Shown one piece after another: positions 9,357 through 18,207 of a stretch of DNA of 35,136 nucleotides; within the stretch, counting starts at the first letter, position 1, and each line of letters opens with the position of its first letter. The notes below the pieces were generated by a model that searched no databases, had not been told where the DNA came from, and saw only the letters and a list, made by a program, of their open reading frames with translations. The position numbers and the translations under genes are program-made. The DNA is from Flavobacteriales bacterium. GTDB taxonomy: Bacteria; Bacteroidota; Bacteroidia; Flavobacteriales_D; Sanyastnellaceae. Location of the stretch: the NCBI GenBank assembly GCA_947448135.1, contig CANFLZ010000022.1:1-35136 (forward strand). Reading direction: 5' to 3'.

Positions 9357-10816
9357 AATTGCAAATAAATCGGCGCCACCGGTGTGTCCGATTTGAAATA
9401 AGCTACCATCAGTAAAATGCTCACCATGATCAAAACATGCGTGAGCATTTTTTGTTTGGATAAAAATGCAATCAAAGTATCATTCCAACGCAAGGGCAAT
9501 TGATGAAGTACGATCGCCAATAAAAGCATCCATACCACATTCTGATAGTGCTGGAGAAAAGGAACCAGAGTTGATACATCGAAATGATGGATAATTTGAT
9601 CGATAATGATCAAGCTTTTATCCAGGCTATCAGGCCCAAAGAAAATCCAACAAAAAACCACCAAATGGAAAGTCAATGCAATGGCCAAAATGCGCTTGCC
9701 TTGGCTCATTTCACCTGTAGGCTTGAATCGATCGATTCGCCATTTGTCGATGGCCAATAATGATCCATGCAGAATTCCCCAAATGATAAAAGTCCAATTG
9801 GCGCCGTGCCAAAATCCACCCAAAAACATGGTGATCAACAAATGCAGGTAGGTACGGGTTAATCCTTTTCGATTGCCCCCCAACGGGATGTATAAATAAT
9901 CTTTCAACCAAGAAGACAAGGAGATGTGCCAACGTCTCCAAAATTCAGTTATGGAGGCAGATTGATAAGGAGCCGAGAAATTGATGTTGATATTTAAACC
10001 CATCCAGCGCGCTATTCCAATGGCCATGTCAGAGTATCCACTGAAGTCACAATAAATAACCATGGCATAAGCATATACGGCAAATAGGGTATACACTCCA
10101 TTATAACGAGTGGGATCATCAAATACTACCTCAACCAAATTGGTGTACAAGAAATCACTGATCACCATTTTCTTGAAGCAGCCACTTAAAATAAAAAACA
10201 AGCCATGACCGATATCCTCTTTGGAAATATTGATTTGCTGTCTGATTTGTGGCAAAAAATCCGCCGCTCGAACGATGGGCCCCATCATCAATTTTGGAAA
10301 AAAAGAAAGGAAAAACAAGTAGTCAACAAAACGATCGACGGGCTTAAAATGCTTGCGATAAACATCAATGGTGTAACTCAGATTTTCAAAAGTGTAGAAA
10401 GAAATCCCGACGGGCAACGCCAAGTGTAGCAAGGTAATATTGTCTGTTTGCCATTGATTCCAAATCTCAATAAAGAAATCCGTGTATTTGAAATAAAAGA
10501 GGAGACCAAGATTTAGAACGATACTGACCAATAATCCTAACTTCCGTTCAAAGGGATTTTGCGATTTTGCTATCCAATGAGAAAGTCGAAAATCTACAAC
10601 AGCGGCGACTAAAATAAAAATAACATATTCGCCACACGCTTTGTAAAAGAAAAAAAGTGAGAACGCACATACCAACCAAAGACGCAAAGTTGTTTGTCGA
10701 TAGACGGCCGTGTAGAAAAAAAAGAAAAGAGCAAAGAACACAAAAAAGAACGCGGAATTGAACACCAACGGATGGTGGGGATCAAATAACAGTTGGGATT
10801 CAATGGCCTGCCACAT
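9353..10816 (-). CDS. MBOAT-family O-acyltransferase (AlgI/PatA-like)
   Basis: A polytopic inner-membrane protein (487 aa) of the membrane-bound O-acyltransferase family, which moves acyl groups from the cytoplasm for attachment to envelope polymers. Diagnostic stretches are LPVGISFYTFENLSYTIDVYR, the FWRRWHISLSSWLKDYLYIPLGG loop and the catalytic histidine H337 in GGFWHGANW. The protein ends in IYLQF, the aromatic C-terminal tail typical of AlgI/PatA-like MBOATs. It is the last gene of a three-gene unit with two SGNH hydrolases immediately upstream (6-nt gap to the nearer one), the usual pairing for O-acetylation of alginate, peptidoglycan or exopolysaccharide. The polymer modified here is unknown. 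No glycosyltransferases are nearby. Confidence 0.93.
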   Translation of the reverse strand: MWQAIESQLLFDPHHPLVFNSAFFFVFFALFFFFYTAVYRQTTLRLWLVCAFSLFFFYKACGEYVIFILVAAVVDFRLSHWIAKSQNPFERKLGLLVSIVLNLGLLFYFKYTDFFIEIWNQWQTDNITLLHLALPVGISFYTFENLSYTIDVYRKHFKPVDRFVDYLFFLSFFPKLMMGPIVRAADFLPQIRQQINISKEDIGHGLFFILSGCFKKMVISDFLYTNLVEVVFDDPTRYNGVYTLFAVYAYAMVIYCDFSGYSDMAIGIARWMGLNININFSAPYQSASITEFWRRWHISLSSWLKDYLYIPLGGNRKGLTRTYLHLLITMFLGGFWHGANWTFIIWGILHGSLLAIDKWRIDRFKPTGEMSQGKRILAIALTFHLVVFCWIFFGPDSLDKSLIIIDQIIHHFDVSTLVPFLQHYQNVVWMLLLAIVLHQLPLRWNDTLIAFLSKQKMLTHVLIMVSILLMVAYFKSDTPVAPIYLQF

Positions 10817-10822
10817 TCCAGA

Positions 10823-12034
10823 CTATTTTGAAGTTGTATTGTTGGGCAAATGCATTTGAATGGCATGCGACATCGATTCTCCCAAAATGCGGTAACCTTT
10901 GGGAGAGAAGTGAATTTGCTTTTTGTCGGTCATGCCCAATTGCGACCAATCTTTCATACTATTGGCTCCACCCATAGCCGAATACAAATCATAAACAGGA
11001 ATTTCCAGTCGCTTGCCCACATCCAAAATTACTTCGCGAATCGCGGGGACAGTTGGGTTGGGAGCGAAATAAGATTTTTTGCCACTGGATTTGCGAATGC
11101 TCACTGCCGGTGGAGTCGTCAACATCACCAAAGGTTTTGACTCCATACTTTGGATCATTTGAACCAAATTCAATACTTCATCAAAAAACAATGTGTCATC
11201 AAAATTGGACTGAAAAGCCTCATTGGTGCCCAATGAAATAATCACCAAATCGGGACGCAACATTTCCAATTGATTGCGAAATAAAATGTTCTGTGAGTAG
11301 TGGTGATAAGTCGCACCATTTACACCTATGGAAGAAACACGTGCTCCTCGGTTTCCATTGGTGACATATACGCCATAGATGGTCGAACTTTTTTGCTTCT
11401 CATAATACTGCTCATGTTTGAGTTCAAAAACATAAGTGGGTTTGTTGAAATAGAAAACACTTTGATGCGCATTGGAAAGTGATTTGATTTTTTGCGCTAT
11501 TTCACCTTGAGCGCTTTGCAACTGATAATGAAAATTGGAGTCCAACAAAGACGCATGAAATATTTTTACCCATTGTACTTCATTGCCAGGCACCAATGAA
11601 TCAAATTCCCAAGTAATCGTTGATTCAACAGAAGCATTGGAAATGGTATATCCACTGATTCCAATAGGAAGAGCAGGTTTGTCGTTAATGATTTTAGCGG
11701 TTGTCCAAGGCATATTGGTAAACGTCTGATACGCACTGTGCCCATTTGTTTTGGCCGCTTGAAATGGGAATGCCAATCCATAACCACCATCTCCAAATTC
11801 CTTTTGCAACAAATAGGCGAGAGGCTCAGTCATTCCACCAGGCTGGATGTGACTATCTCCAATTTGCAAAACTTCCACAGCTTCACCAGAAGCCTTTTTG
11901 TATTGAAAGAGCAAATTCAATTTGGTTTTATTTCCAGTGATGCTATCCACAACAACAGGCTGGTTTTGAGCCGTTGCCTCAAAAGCCAAACAAATGGAAA
12001 CCAATATGATGAAAGGGACGATCTTTTTAATCAT
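10823..12034 (-). CDS. Secreted SGNH/GDSL hydrolase of the MBOAT module
   Basis: The 403-residue protein starts with a clear signal peptide (charged MIKK, hydrophobic core, cleavage near ATAQ at 20-23). The catalytic serine is S61 in QIGDSHIQPG, block III is SLGTNEA, and the C-terminal DKKQIHFSPKGY supplies the Asp-His pair. The N-terminal block reads GDSH rather than GDSL, as in other envelope acyltransferase partners. I infer a periplasmic acetyl-transferase or esterase that works with the MBOAT protein encoded 6 nt downstream. Its start overlaps the end of the next SGNH gene by 8 nt, so the two are translated as a coupled pair. Confidence 0.85.
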   Translation of the reverse strand: MIKKIVPFIILVSICLAFEATAQNQPVVVDSITGNKTKLNLLFQYKKASGEAVEVLQIGDSHIQPGGMTEPLAYLLQKEFGDGGYGLAFPFQAAKTNGHSAYQTFTNMPWTTAKIINDKPALPIGISGYTISNASVESTITWEFDSLVPGNEVQWVKIFHASLLDSNFHYQLQSAQGEIAQKIKSLSNAHQSVFYFNKPTYVFELKHEQYYEKQKSSTIYGVYVTNGNRGARVSSIGVNGATYHHYSQNILFRNQLEMLRPDLVIISLGTNEAFQSNFDDTLFFDEVLNLVQMIQSMESKPLVMLTTPPAVSIRKSSGKKSYFAPNPTVPAIREVILDVGKRLEIPVYDLYSAMGGANSMKDWSQLGMTDKKQIHFSPKGYRILGESMSHAIQMHLPNNTTSK

Positions 12035-13340
12035 GATGATTATTCTCTAAATATACCTTGAAAGAGTTTTGTATGTATTGATCAATATACTTGGCCAATC
12101 TCTTGGAGCCATGGTGATTCATGTGCGTGTAATCTGCGTTGGCGAGTTTGGGAATCGAGTCTTGTACCCAACTGACAATGGATCCGTCTCCACCCATCGC
12201 ATCGTATAGGCTAAAGAAGGCAATGTCTTGATGCACTGACATCTCTTTTTGTGCTTTGAGCAAATACAAAACTGCCGGATCACTCTCCCAAGTCCCTTTG
12301 TTTTTGTATCCTTTGTCCGTCATACCAATGAGCAATATAGAGGCTTTTGGAAAACATTTTTTGATGTGATTCAGCGTCCGCTCCATGCTCTTTTGGTAGT
12401 TGGAGTAATCTGTAACGCCATGCCCAATCACATTGAGTCCATAATGTACAATGACCAAACGGTAGGGGATCATAGAATCGATATCAGCAAGCATGGCTTG
12501 ATCTAACTGAGAAAGTGATGTGCCCGAATTTCCGCGAAAAGAAAAATTGTCCACATAAACGCCATCTCCATTTTCGAAATTCAAGCCATACAAAATGGGT
12601 TGCCCCTCTGTACATTTGAGAGAGAATTTTGAGGATGATTGATCAATCAACTGTTGCACAAAATGCGGATGAAGGCTATCGGGCCAATGAAAAGTTCCAC
12701 TCGATTTTGAGTTGTCCCATTGAAACTCTCCTGATGATTGCGGATGACCAATGATTTGAACTTGCTTAAAATTGTATTCGCGATTCCAATATTTCACTTC
12801 ACTCCCAGGATAAGCGGCAAACGAATGACCAGAGGGTCCCAAGGGCCATTTTCTTTTTCCTTTGGTCAAAATATCGGTTATATCCCAATTGCTGAAAGAA
12901 TGACCGATAGTCGTTCTAAATCCTGCTACGATGCTTGTCAATGGCATCCATCCGACACCATTTCCACCCCATTTTTTTTGCAGTGATCGTCGCAGATCAG
13001 CTGTCAGTAAATCCCCTTCAATTTGTGAATCTCCGAAATAGGCAATGTGCACAGTACCTCCTGAATCTTTCAAATTTTCAATGGACTGAAAAAACAAATC
13101 CAAGTGATGGTCATAATCGGCAGGCAATGAATCTCGCATCAAATTTTGATCCTTCATTGCACCAAGTTGCGCCTTGATATCCGCCAAAGAGGATTGGTTT
13201 GAATTTGATTTGAGGTCAGAAAAGAAATCCATGCGATCCAAAATCGGATTCCCAGAATTGAAATAGGAAAGAGCCGCCAAAATAAGCAATGAAGACAGCA
13301 GCATTCCGCTGATATGCCAATACCGTAGAGGAGTCTTCAT
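12027..13340 (-). CDS. Membrane-anchored SGNH/GDSL hydrolase of the MBOAT module
   Basis: The protein (437 aa) has one N-terminal hydrophobic segment (about residues 11-26) that acts as signal anchor or signal peptide, a polar linker, and an SGNH domain. Visible blocks are AYFGDSQIEGD with serine S105, VHYGLNVIG (block III, with N) and ADYTHMNHHGSK with the Asp and His near residues 405-408. A region of about 200 residues between the first two blocks is probably an inserted carbohydrate-binding-like beta domain. It is paralogous to its neighbour but only distantly similar. It is first of the SGNH-SGNH-MBOAT unit; a TATTTTAG element about 29 nt upstream of the ATG (13370-13377, minus strand) may be its -7 box. 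Confidence 0.83.
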   Translation of the reverse strand: MKTPLRYWHISGMLLSSLLILAALSYFNSGNPILDRMDFFSDLKSNSNQSSLADIKAQLGAMKDQNLMRDSLPADYDHHLDLFFQSIENLKDSGGTVHIAYFGDSQIEGDLLTADLRRSLQKKWGGNGVGWMPLTSIVAGFRTTIGHSFSNWDITDILTKGKRKWPLGPSGHSFAAYPGSEVKYWNREYNFKQVQIIGHPQSSGEFQWDNSKSSGTFHWPDSLHPHFVQQLIDQSSSKFSLKCTEGQPILYGLNFENGDGVYVDNFSFRGNSGTSLSQLDQAMLADIDSMIPYRLVIVHYGLNVIGHGVTDYSNYQKSMERTLNHIKKCFPKASILLIGMTDKGYKNKGTWESDPAVLYLLKAQKEMSVHQDIAFFSLYDAMGGDGSIVSWVQDSIPKLANADYTHMNHHGSKRLAKYIDQYIQNSFKVYLENNHHD

Positions 13341-13404
13341 CGTTTTCTTGATTTCTTCACTGAAAGGTGCTAAAATACAAGGAAAAAGACCTCAAGAATA
13401 AAAA

Positions 13405-14682
13405 TTAAAACTCGTTTTGAAAACGCGTGTTCACGACGTTGTTGTAGATTGATCCAAATCGATAATTCAGAGAGAGCGATGAATAGTAGGAATAATTGGT
13501 AGCCAGCACTTGTTGTTGCAATAAAACCTCATCCATCGTAGCTCCGTTGAGTGGAAGATTGATTTGATTTCGAATCAATGAAGCACTTGCATAAAGAGAA
13601 ATTGAAAATCCCTTGTAAATGCGTGCATCGATGTTGGTATTTACACTTGTATTGTTTTTTTTAAGTTCATTCAATAAAGCTAAATTTCTGAATCCAAAAG
13701 AGACAGAACCCCAACTTTGATTGAAATAACCCTGACATCTAATTTGACCAACGGGACGAAATTCTTCATTCTTGAGATAAATTGTTTTTTGCTTGTAGAT
13801 GTTGTAATCTCCACCCGCATAGGCCGAAAAAGTGAGTTGCTTGGTCTGCGAATTCTTATATGGAAAAATATTGTATTCTAAGGCGATATTACTGGAGAAA
13901 GCACTTTTGTAATTATCAAAATCGCTATGTACATAATTATGATAGGTTCCCCAAGACCAGTGGTTGTTGATGGAAAATGTGGCTAAAGCGTAACAATCTA
14001 CACTCCCCAATTTGTATGTGGATTCAACCCCTTGGTATTTGTAGTGATTGACGCTTTTATTGTAATTGACACTCACCAAGAATTTTTGCTTTTCTGTTAC
14101 TTGGGAGGCCGATGCCCTGGTGCCCCAATGCAAAAATTGAGAAACCTCTTGACCATTGGAGTATGACTGAGCGCTGAGATTGTAAACCCATGCATGAAAA
14201 GGATCTTCTTCAGGATTGGTTCCTTCTCCCATCTCCGTATGATCGGTGCTATCTGAACTGTGGACATTCAATACGGCATGCTTGTCCAAATACAATGCAT
14301 ACCGAATCAATCCCAACTCTACGTGATGTCTGATCTCTTCTCTAATTTCATTTTCCGTGCTGTTGAAAATGACCTCAAATTCTACCGTATCTCGCAAGCC
14401 TTCTAAACTTTTGAGTCCTTCAAAAATCATTTGATATTGCTGTCCTCCGCTTCCTGTATTGAGAGCATTGATTCGGACATTGACATCTGCGACAAATTGA
14501 TCTTGTACGAAATAGGCCCAAGTAATTTTGGTTTTTAGATAGGTCGTTTGACAATCCAAATAACCAGAACTCCCGCAAGAGATATAAACTTGAAGTGATT
14601 TGGCGTCCTTACGATTTGTATCATCTTGCGCAAAAGCCAACATAGCATTGACCATGCAGAAAAGTAAAAGGGTGTTTTTCAT
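13405..14682 (-). CDS. Outer-membrane beta-barrel protein of unknown function with N-terminal periplasmic domain
   Basis: The 425-residue protein has a signal peptide (MKNTLLLFCMVNAMLAFAQ). The first part, about 30-130, is a small domain with a conserved look (cysteines in VYISCGSSGYLDC, then FVQDQFVADVNVRIN and a TGSGGQQY turn). I recall this pattern in other Bacteroidota barrel proteins but know no function for it. From about 180 onward alternating polar and aromatic strands run to the C-terminus, which ends in aromatic F, as in outer-membrane barrels. Its ATG follows the moeA stop without a spacer, so it is probably co-transcribed with the molybdenum cofactor genes. This association is unexplained. 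A 64-nt AT-rich gap without a convincing terminator separates it from the SGNH genes. Confidence 0.7.
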   Translation of the reverse strand: MKNTLLLFCMVNAMLAFAQDDTNRKDAKSLQVYISCGSSGYLDCQTTYLKTKITWAYFVQDQFVADVNVRINALNTGSGGQQYQMIFEGLKSLEGLRDTVEFEVIFNSTENEIREEIRHHVELGLIRYALYLDKHAVLNVHSSDSTDHTEMGEGTNPEEDPFHAWVYNLSAQSYSNGQEVSQFLHWGTRASASQVTEKQKFLVSVNYNKSVNHYKYQGVESTYKLGSVDCYALATFSINNHWSWGTYHNYVHSDFDNYKSAFSSNIALEYNIFPYKNSQTKQLTFSAYAGGDYNIYKQKTIYLKNEEFRPVGQIRCQGYFNQSWGSVSFGFRNLALLNELKKNNTSVNTNIDARIYKGFSISLYASASLIRNQINLPLNGATMDEVLLQQQVLATNYSYYSSLSLNYRFGSIYNNVVNTRFQNEF

Positions 14683-15849
14683 TCAGCCTCCAAAATAAAG
14701 CAAACGATTTTGCTGCGGAGAATCTTGTGATTTTTTAGGAATCAAAACAATTCCTTTAGCCGAAGAAAAACCAATCAAATCACCACTGCCATTGTTCTTT
14801 AAAATTTCCCAATGGCCTTGATGATAAACCACAGGCACCAACAAATCGAGTTGCTGGTTGGCAGCTATTGGTGACGTGATATCAACAGTAACTTCAGTGC
14901 GCTTCATTCCCAAATGTTTTTGAATCCAAGGCAATGCATACACCATGGCACATGTTAGTGCACTCACTGGATTACCTGGCAAACCAAATAGAATTTGATG
15001 GTCGTTCTTTCCAATCCAAATGGGTTTTCCCGGCTTTTGTTGGATGCCATGAATCAACTTTTGAAAACCCGAATTTTGCCAAATCAAAGGCATAAAATCT
15101 TTCTTTCCTTTAGATACGCCACCGGTGAAAATGAGTACATCAAATTCTGTCAACTCAGACATTTTTGCGGACATTTCTTCGTAATGGTCTTTCCAATGAA
15201 ACATTTGAATTTGGCTGGACCAATCTCGAAAGAACAACGACAATGAAGGCATGTTGGACATCCGAATTTGATAGGGCAGTGGGGTGTCTTCAATGTCAAC
15301 CAATTCATCGCCAGTGGATACAATGGCAATCTTTGGCAAGGCGGCAACCGATACTTCCGCATAACCACAAGAAGTCAATACTGCGATGTGCAGTGCAGAA
15401 ACTTTAGTTCCTTTTTCGATCAAAACAGCTCCCTGTTTGTAATCTGATCCTTGAAGATGAATGTGGTGAAATTCTTTTGGGGAATAATCGTCTGGAATGC
15501 GAATACTATTATCCGTCACGATTACTTTTTCGATTGGAATGACACAATCAAAAGCAGAAGGAATCGAAGCACCCGTCATGATCTCGATACATTCTCCAGT
15601 ATGAAATGAAGATGGATCATCTCCCGCTCCTAAAAATCCATCGATCAAAAATTGTCTCTTTCCTGAAATCCAATCGTTGTATCGAAAAGCAAATCCGTCC
15701 ATCATCACTCGATCAAATGGAGGGAAATCTTGATCCGCTATGATATCTTCTGCCAAAACGCGATGCAGCGCATGCTCCCAACGCACCTTTTCAATTGTAA
15801 GTGGAAATTGGACTTGATCCAAAATGGAAATCGCCTCTAGTACATTCAT
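14683..15849 (-). CDS. moeA: Molybdopterin molybdenumtransferase
   Basis: MoeA inserts molybdate into adenylylated molybdopterin, the last step of molybdenum cofactor synthesis. The motif order fits: ALHRVLAEDI near 28-37, PPFDRVMMDGFA (about 43-54), the GEC-IMTGA turn, STGDELV, the MoCF-like TGGVSKGKKDFM loop with its conserved Asp, and GLPGNPVSA. Length (388 aa) is normal. It lies 1 nt after moaA and directly before the outer-membrane protein gene. No moaC, moaD, moaE, mog or molybdate transporter is present in the window, so the rest of the pathway must be elsewhere. Confidence 0.95.
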   Translation of the reverse strand: MNVLEAISILDQVQFPLTIEKVRWEHALHRVLAEDIIADQDFPPFDRVMMDGFAFRYNDWISGKRQFLIDGFLGAGDDPSSFHTGECIEIMTGASIPSAFDCVIPIEKVIVTDNSIRIPDDYSPKEFHHIHLQGSDYKQGAVLIEKGTKVSALHIAVLTSCGYAEVSVAALPKIAIVSTGDELVDIEDTPLPYQIRMSNMPSLSLFFRDWSSQIQMFHWKDHYEEMSAKMSELTEFDVLIFTGGVSKGKKDFMPLIWQNSGFQKLIHGIQQKPGKPIWIGKNDHQILFGLPGNPVSALTCAMVYALPWIQKHLGMKRTEVTVDITSPIAANQQLDLLVPVVYHQGHWEILKNNGSGDLIGFSSAKGIVLIPKKSQDSPQQNRLLYFGG

Positions 15850-15850
15850 C

Positions 15851-16825
15851 TTAACCTCCTATTTGCGCCATGCTCGGCATTTGATTTCCGTTTTCTTTTT
15901 CCGCCTCAAATCCATTGATAGCCTTCTTCCAAAGAAACTGTTGTATCTCAGAATAAAGTTCCTCCATTGTTTTTCCAGCACGAAGTTGTGCTAACAACGG
16001 ATAAGCATCTTGGCTGTAAAGGCAATGGTGCAAATGCCCATTGGGGGTCAATCGCAATCGATTGCAAGTGCCGCAAAATGTTCTTGAAAAGGCAGCGATG
16101 AAGCCTATTCTTGCGCCGTTGCTCAACTCAAAATATTCTGTAGTGTCGCCCGATGTCATGGAAATAGGTCGGGCATCTGGAAATTGTGTTTGAATCATGG
16201 ATTGTATTTTACGCCAATTCCAATTCCAATCTGGTGTTACTCCCTGACCATTAAACGGCATCTCCTCAATGAAACACCAATCCCATTTTCGATCAAATGC
16301 CATTTGCATCATCTGGATCACTTCCGCTTCGGTTGTCTCTCTGAGCAATACAGCATTGATTCGAAATGCGATTTTTTGTTCTTCTAAAGTGAGAATAGCT
16401 TTCCAAACCTCATCAAATAAATCTCTTCTTGTAATTTGCTTGAATTTCTCGCGATTCAATGTGTCCAAGGAAAGATTCACTTTCGAGATGCCTAAATGCT
16501 TCAATTGCATTACTGCATGCTGAATGAGAGTGCCATTGGATGTAATGGAAATATTGTCAAACCCATTAACGGAAGCCCTTTGCACGATATCCATGAAATC
16601 AGGGCGAACAAAAGGTTCGCCTCCTGTAAATCGGATCTTCGTAATTCCCCATTTTTGAAAAGCTTGAAATATGGTTTCAAATTCATCGGGTTGAATCCAT
16701 TCTTTTTTTGAAACCCACTGGAGTCCCTCGGCAGGCATGCAATAGGTGCAGCGCAAATTACATTGGTCGACGACACCAATGCGCAAATAGGTAAATGACC
16801 GACCGTGCTGATCTTCTAACTTCAT
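15851..16825 (-). CDS. moaA: GTP 3',8-cyclase
   Basis: This radical-SAM enzyme cyclises GTP to 3',8-cyclo-7,8-dihydro-GTP, the first step of molybdenum cofactor synthesis. The SAM cluster cysteines are C22, C26 and C29 (CNLRCTYC). The second, substrate-binding Fe-S cluster is supplied by FCGTCNRLRL and a later cysteine in HLHHCLYS. RFTGGEP and SITSNGTL are the typical radical-SAM strands. The protein ends in Gly-Gly, the tail needed for GTP cleavage in MoaA. Its start overlaps the end of the DUF7009-like gene by 4 nt. Confidence 0.96.
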   Translation of the reverse strand: MKLEDQHGRSFTYLRIGVVDQCNLRCTYCMPAEGLQWVSKKEWIQPDEFETIFQAFQKWGITKIRFTGGEPFVRPDFMDIVQRASVNGFDNISITSNGTLIQHAVMQLKHLGISKVNLSLDTLNREKFKQITRRDLFDEVWKAILTLEEQKIAFRINAVLLRETTEAEVIQMMQMAFDRKWDWCFIEEMPFNGQGVTPDWNWNWRKIQSMIQTQFPDARPISMTSGDTTEYFELSNGARIGFIAAFSRTFCGTCNRLRLTPNGHLHHCLYSQDAYPLLAQLRAGKTMEELYSEIQQFLWKKAINGFEAEKENGNQMPSMAQIGG

Positions 16826-17163
16826 TGCGGACGCTGAAAGGTTTGACTTTCGTCTCCTATTTTGTGTTCACAAGGGTAATCTTTTTCCAATGAAATTTCT
16901 TGTCCATTGATACGCCAAGAAATTTTTTCTTCATCATTGTTCAACCAATTGCGAACCATTGCTTCATTGAATTGAAATACAATTTGATTTTCCAATTTTA
17001 CCCAAGCACATTCGGTATCTTGCTCCAAAGTCAAGCAAAATTGCAAATCCAAAGGGTCATTCAAATGGTAGTGCAATGCAACGGATTCCTTGCGGGACAG
17101 CAAGCTAGCATCCTGAGGAGAAATCCGAATACGCACATGTTGTGAAGAAAATCTTATTTTCAT
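16822..17163 (-). CDS. DUF7009-like small protein of the molybdenum cofactor operon
   Basis: The 113-residue soluble protein starts MKIRFSSQHVRIRISPQD, which resembles the start of short DUF7009-type proteins (MKIRI...IRxRLS) seen next to moaA in Bacteroidota; that match is from memory. The rest alternates short strands, with an acidic end. It has no signal peptide, membrane segment or known catalytic motif. It overlaps its neighbours by 4 nt on both sides (dioxygenase upstream, moaA downstream), so it is translated as part of the same operon. A role in cofactor assembly is plausible from context only. Confidence 0.7.
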   Translation of the reverse strand: MKIRFSSQHVRIRISPQDASLLSRKESVALHYHLNDPLDLQFCLTLEQDTECAWVKLENQIVFQFNEAMVRNWLNNDEEKISWRINGQEISLEKDYPCEHKIGDESQTFQRPQ

Positions 17164-18119
17164 TTTTTCAAACCAATCTCTTCCAATCGCTCATTCAAAT
17201 ATTCTCCGGCACTGATTGGGCTCCATTTGGCTGATTCTCCAGCAGCAATGCATCCTGGCAAACAATCCAATCGCATTTCACTTCTTGGATGAAGGAAGAA
17301 TGGAATGGAATATCTGGGTGTATCCCATTTTTCGCGAGGCGGATTGATGACACGGTGTGTTGTTGAACACAACTTTCCGTTGGTATGTCTCTGTAACATA
17401 TCGCCAACATTCACCACGATATGATCGGGCAATGCAGTTACATCAACCCACTCATTTTTCTTATTCAAAACCTGCAAGCCTTCAGCGGATGCACCAATCA
17501 ATAAAGTAATCAAATTGATGTCTTCATGCTGTCCAGCGCGCACTGCAGATTGAGGCTCAGAGGTGATAGGCGGGTAGTGGATAGGACGAAGAATACTGTT
17601 GCCGTGATGAATCTTGTCATCGAAATAATATTCATCCAAATTCAAATACAAGGCAATTGCGCGAAGCATATACTTCCCTGTGTTTTCTAAATCTTTATAG
17701 GCTTGAATTCCCACTTCATTGAAGCTTGGTAACTCTTCGACCCAAACATTTTCAGGATATTCATTTTTAATGGGGTCATTGTCCTCAACTTGTTGTCCAA
17801 AATGCCAAAACTCTTTTAAGTCTCCTGCATTGGAATCCTTGGCGTGTTCCTTTCCAAAAGAGGTGTAACCACGTTGACCAGCAAGACCTGGAATCTCATA
17901 TTTGCTTTTGATTTCAGTGGGCAAATCGAAAAATGACTTAACGTCATTGTACAATTTCTCAACGGTATCTTCGTGTATCAAATGATTGCGAACAGCAACA
18001 AATCCAATGGTTTCATAAGCTTTGCCCAAAGATTGAACAAAGGCATTTTTTTGTTCTGCGTTTCCGTGGATAAAATCCGCCAAATCCACGTTGGGAATCC
18101 CCATGTCATTTAAATTCAT
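17160..18119 (-). CDS. 2-oxoglutarate/Fe(II)-dependent dioxygenase, isopenicillin N synthase family
   Basis: A cytoplasmic oxygenase of the IPNS-like family (319 aa from the ATG at 18119). An N-terminal DIOX_N half starts with IPNVDLADF and includes GFVAVRNH. The C-terminal jelly roll carries the iron ligands HED (HxD) and the H of STTHRVINPP, followed by the R-x-S (RYSIPFF) that binds the co-substrate. An upstream in-frame ATG at 18149 would add 10 residues, but a TATTATTG -7-like element (18137-18144, minus strand) lies downstream of that ATG, so the 18119 start is preferred. The substrate is unknown. It heads the operon dioxygenase-DUF7009-moaA-moeA and overlaps the next gene by 4 nt. Confidence 0.88.
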   Translation of the reverse strand: MNLNDMGIPNVDLADFIHGNAEQKNAFVQSLGKAYETIGFVAVRNHLIHEDTVEKLYNDVKSFFDLPTEIKSKYEIPGLAGQRGYTSFGKEHAKDSNAGDLKEFWHFGQQVEDNDPIKNEYPENVWVEELPSFNEVGIQAYKDLENTGKYMLRAIALYLNLDEYYFDDKIHHGNSILRPIHYPPITSEPQSAVRAGQHEDINLITLLIGASAEGLQVLNKKNEWVDVTALPDHIVVNVGDMLQRHTNGKLCSTTHRVINPPREKWDTPRYSIPFFLHPRSEMRLDCLPGCIAAGESAKWSPISAGEYLNERLEEIGLKK

Positions 18120-18136
18120 AGCCAATATGTTTGGTA

Positions 18137-18144
18137 CAATAATA
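18137..18144 (-). promoter_or_regulatory. Putative -7 element of the dioxygenase/moaA operon
   Basis: The minus strand reads TATTATTG, seven of eight matches to TAnnTTTG, 17 nt before the ATG at 18119. A TTG triplet lies about 16 nt further upstream as a possible -33 element. Its position argues against the longer start at 18149. Confidence 0.35.
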
Positions 18145-18161
18145 CCCAACGAACGACTTTC

Positions 18162-18184
18162 AACTTCAGCAAAAAACTGAAGTT
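18162..18184. terminator. 8-bp inverted repeat downstream of xth, possible terminator
   Basis: AACTTCAG and CTGAAGTT form a perfect 8-bp stem around a 7-nt loop (CAAAAAA). It lies 24 nt after the stop of exonuclease III and just upstream of the dioxygenase promoter. On the minus strand no T-run follows the stem, so it may be a weak terminator or an operator rather than a standard intrinsic terminator. Confidence 0.35.
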
Positions 18185-18207
18185 TTGCAGAAATAAAAGT
18201 TAATTGC

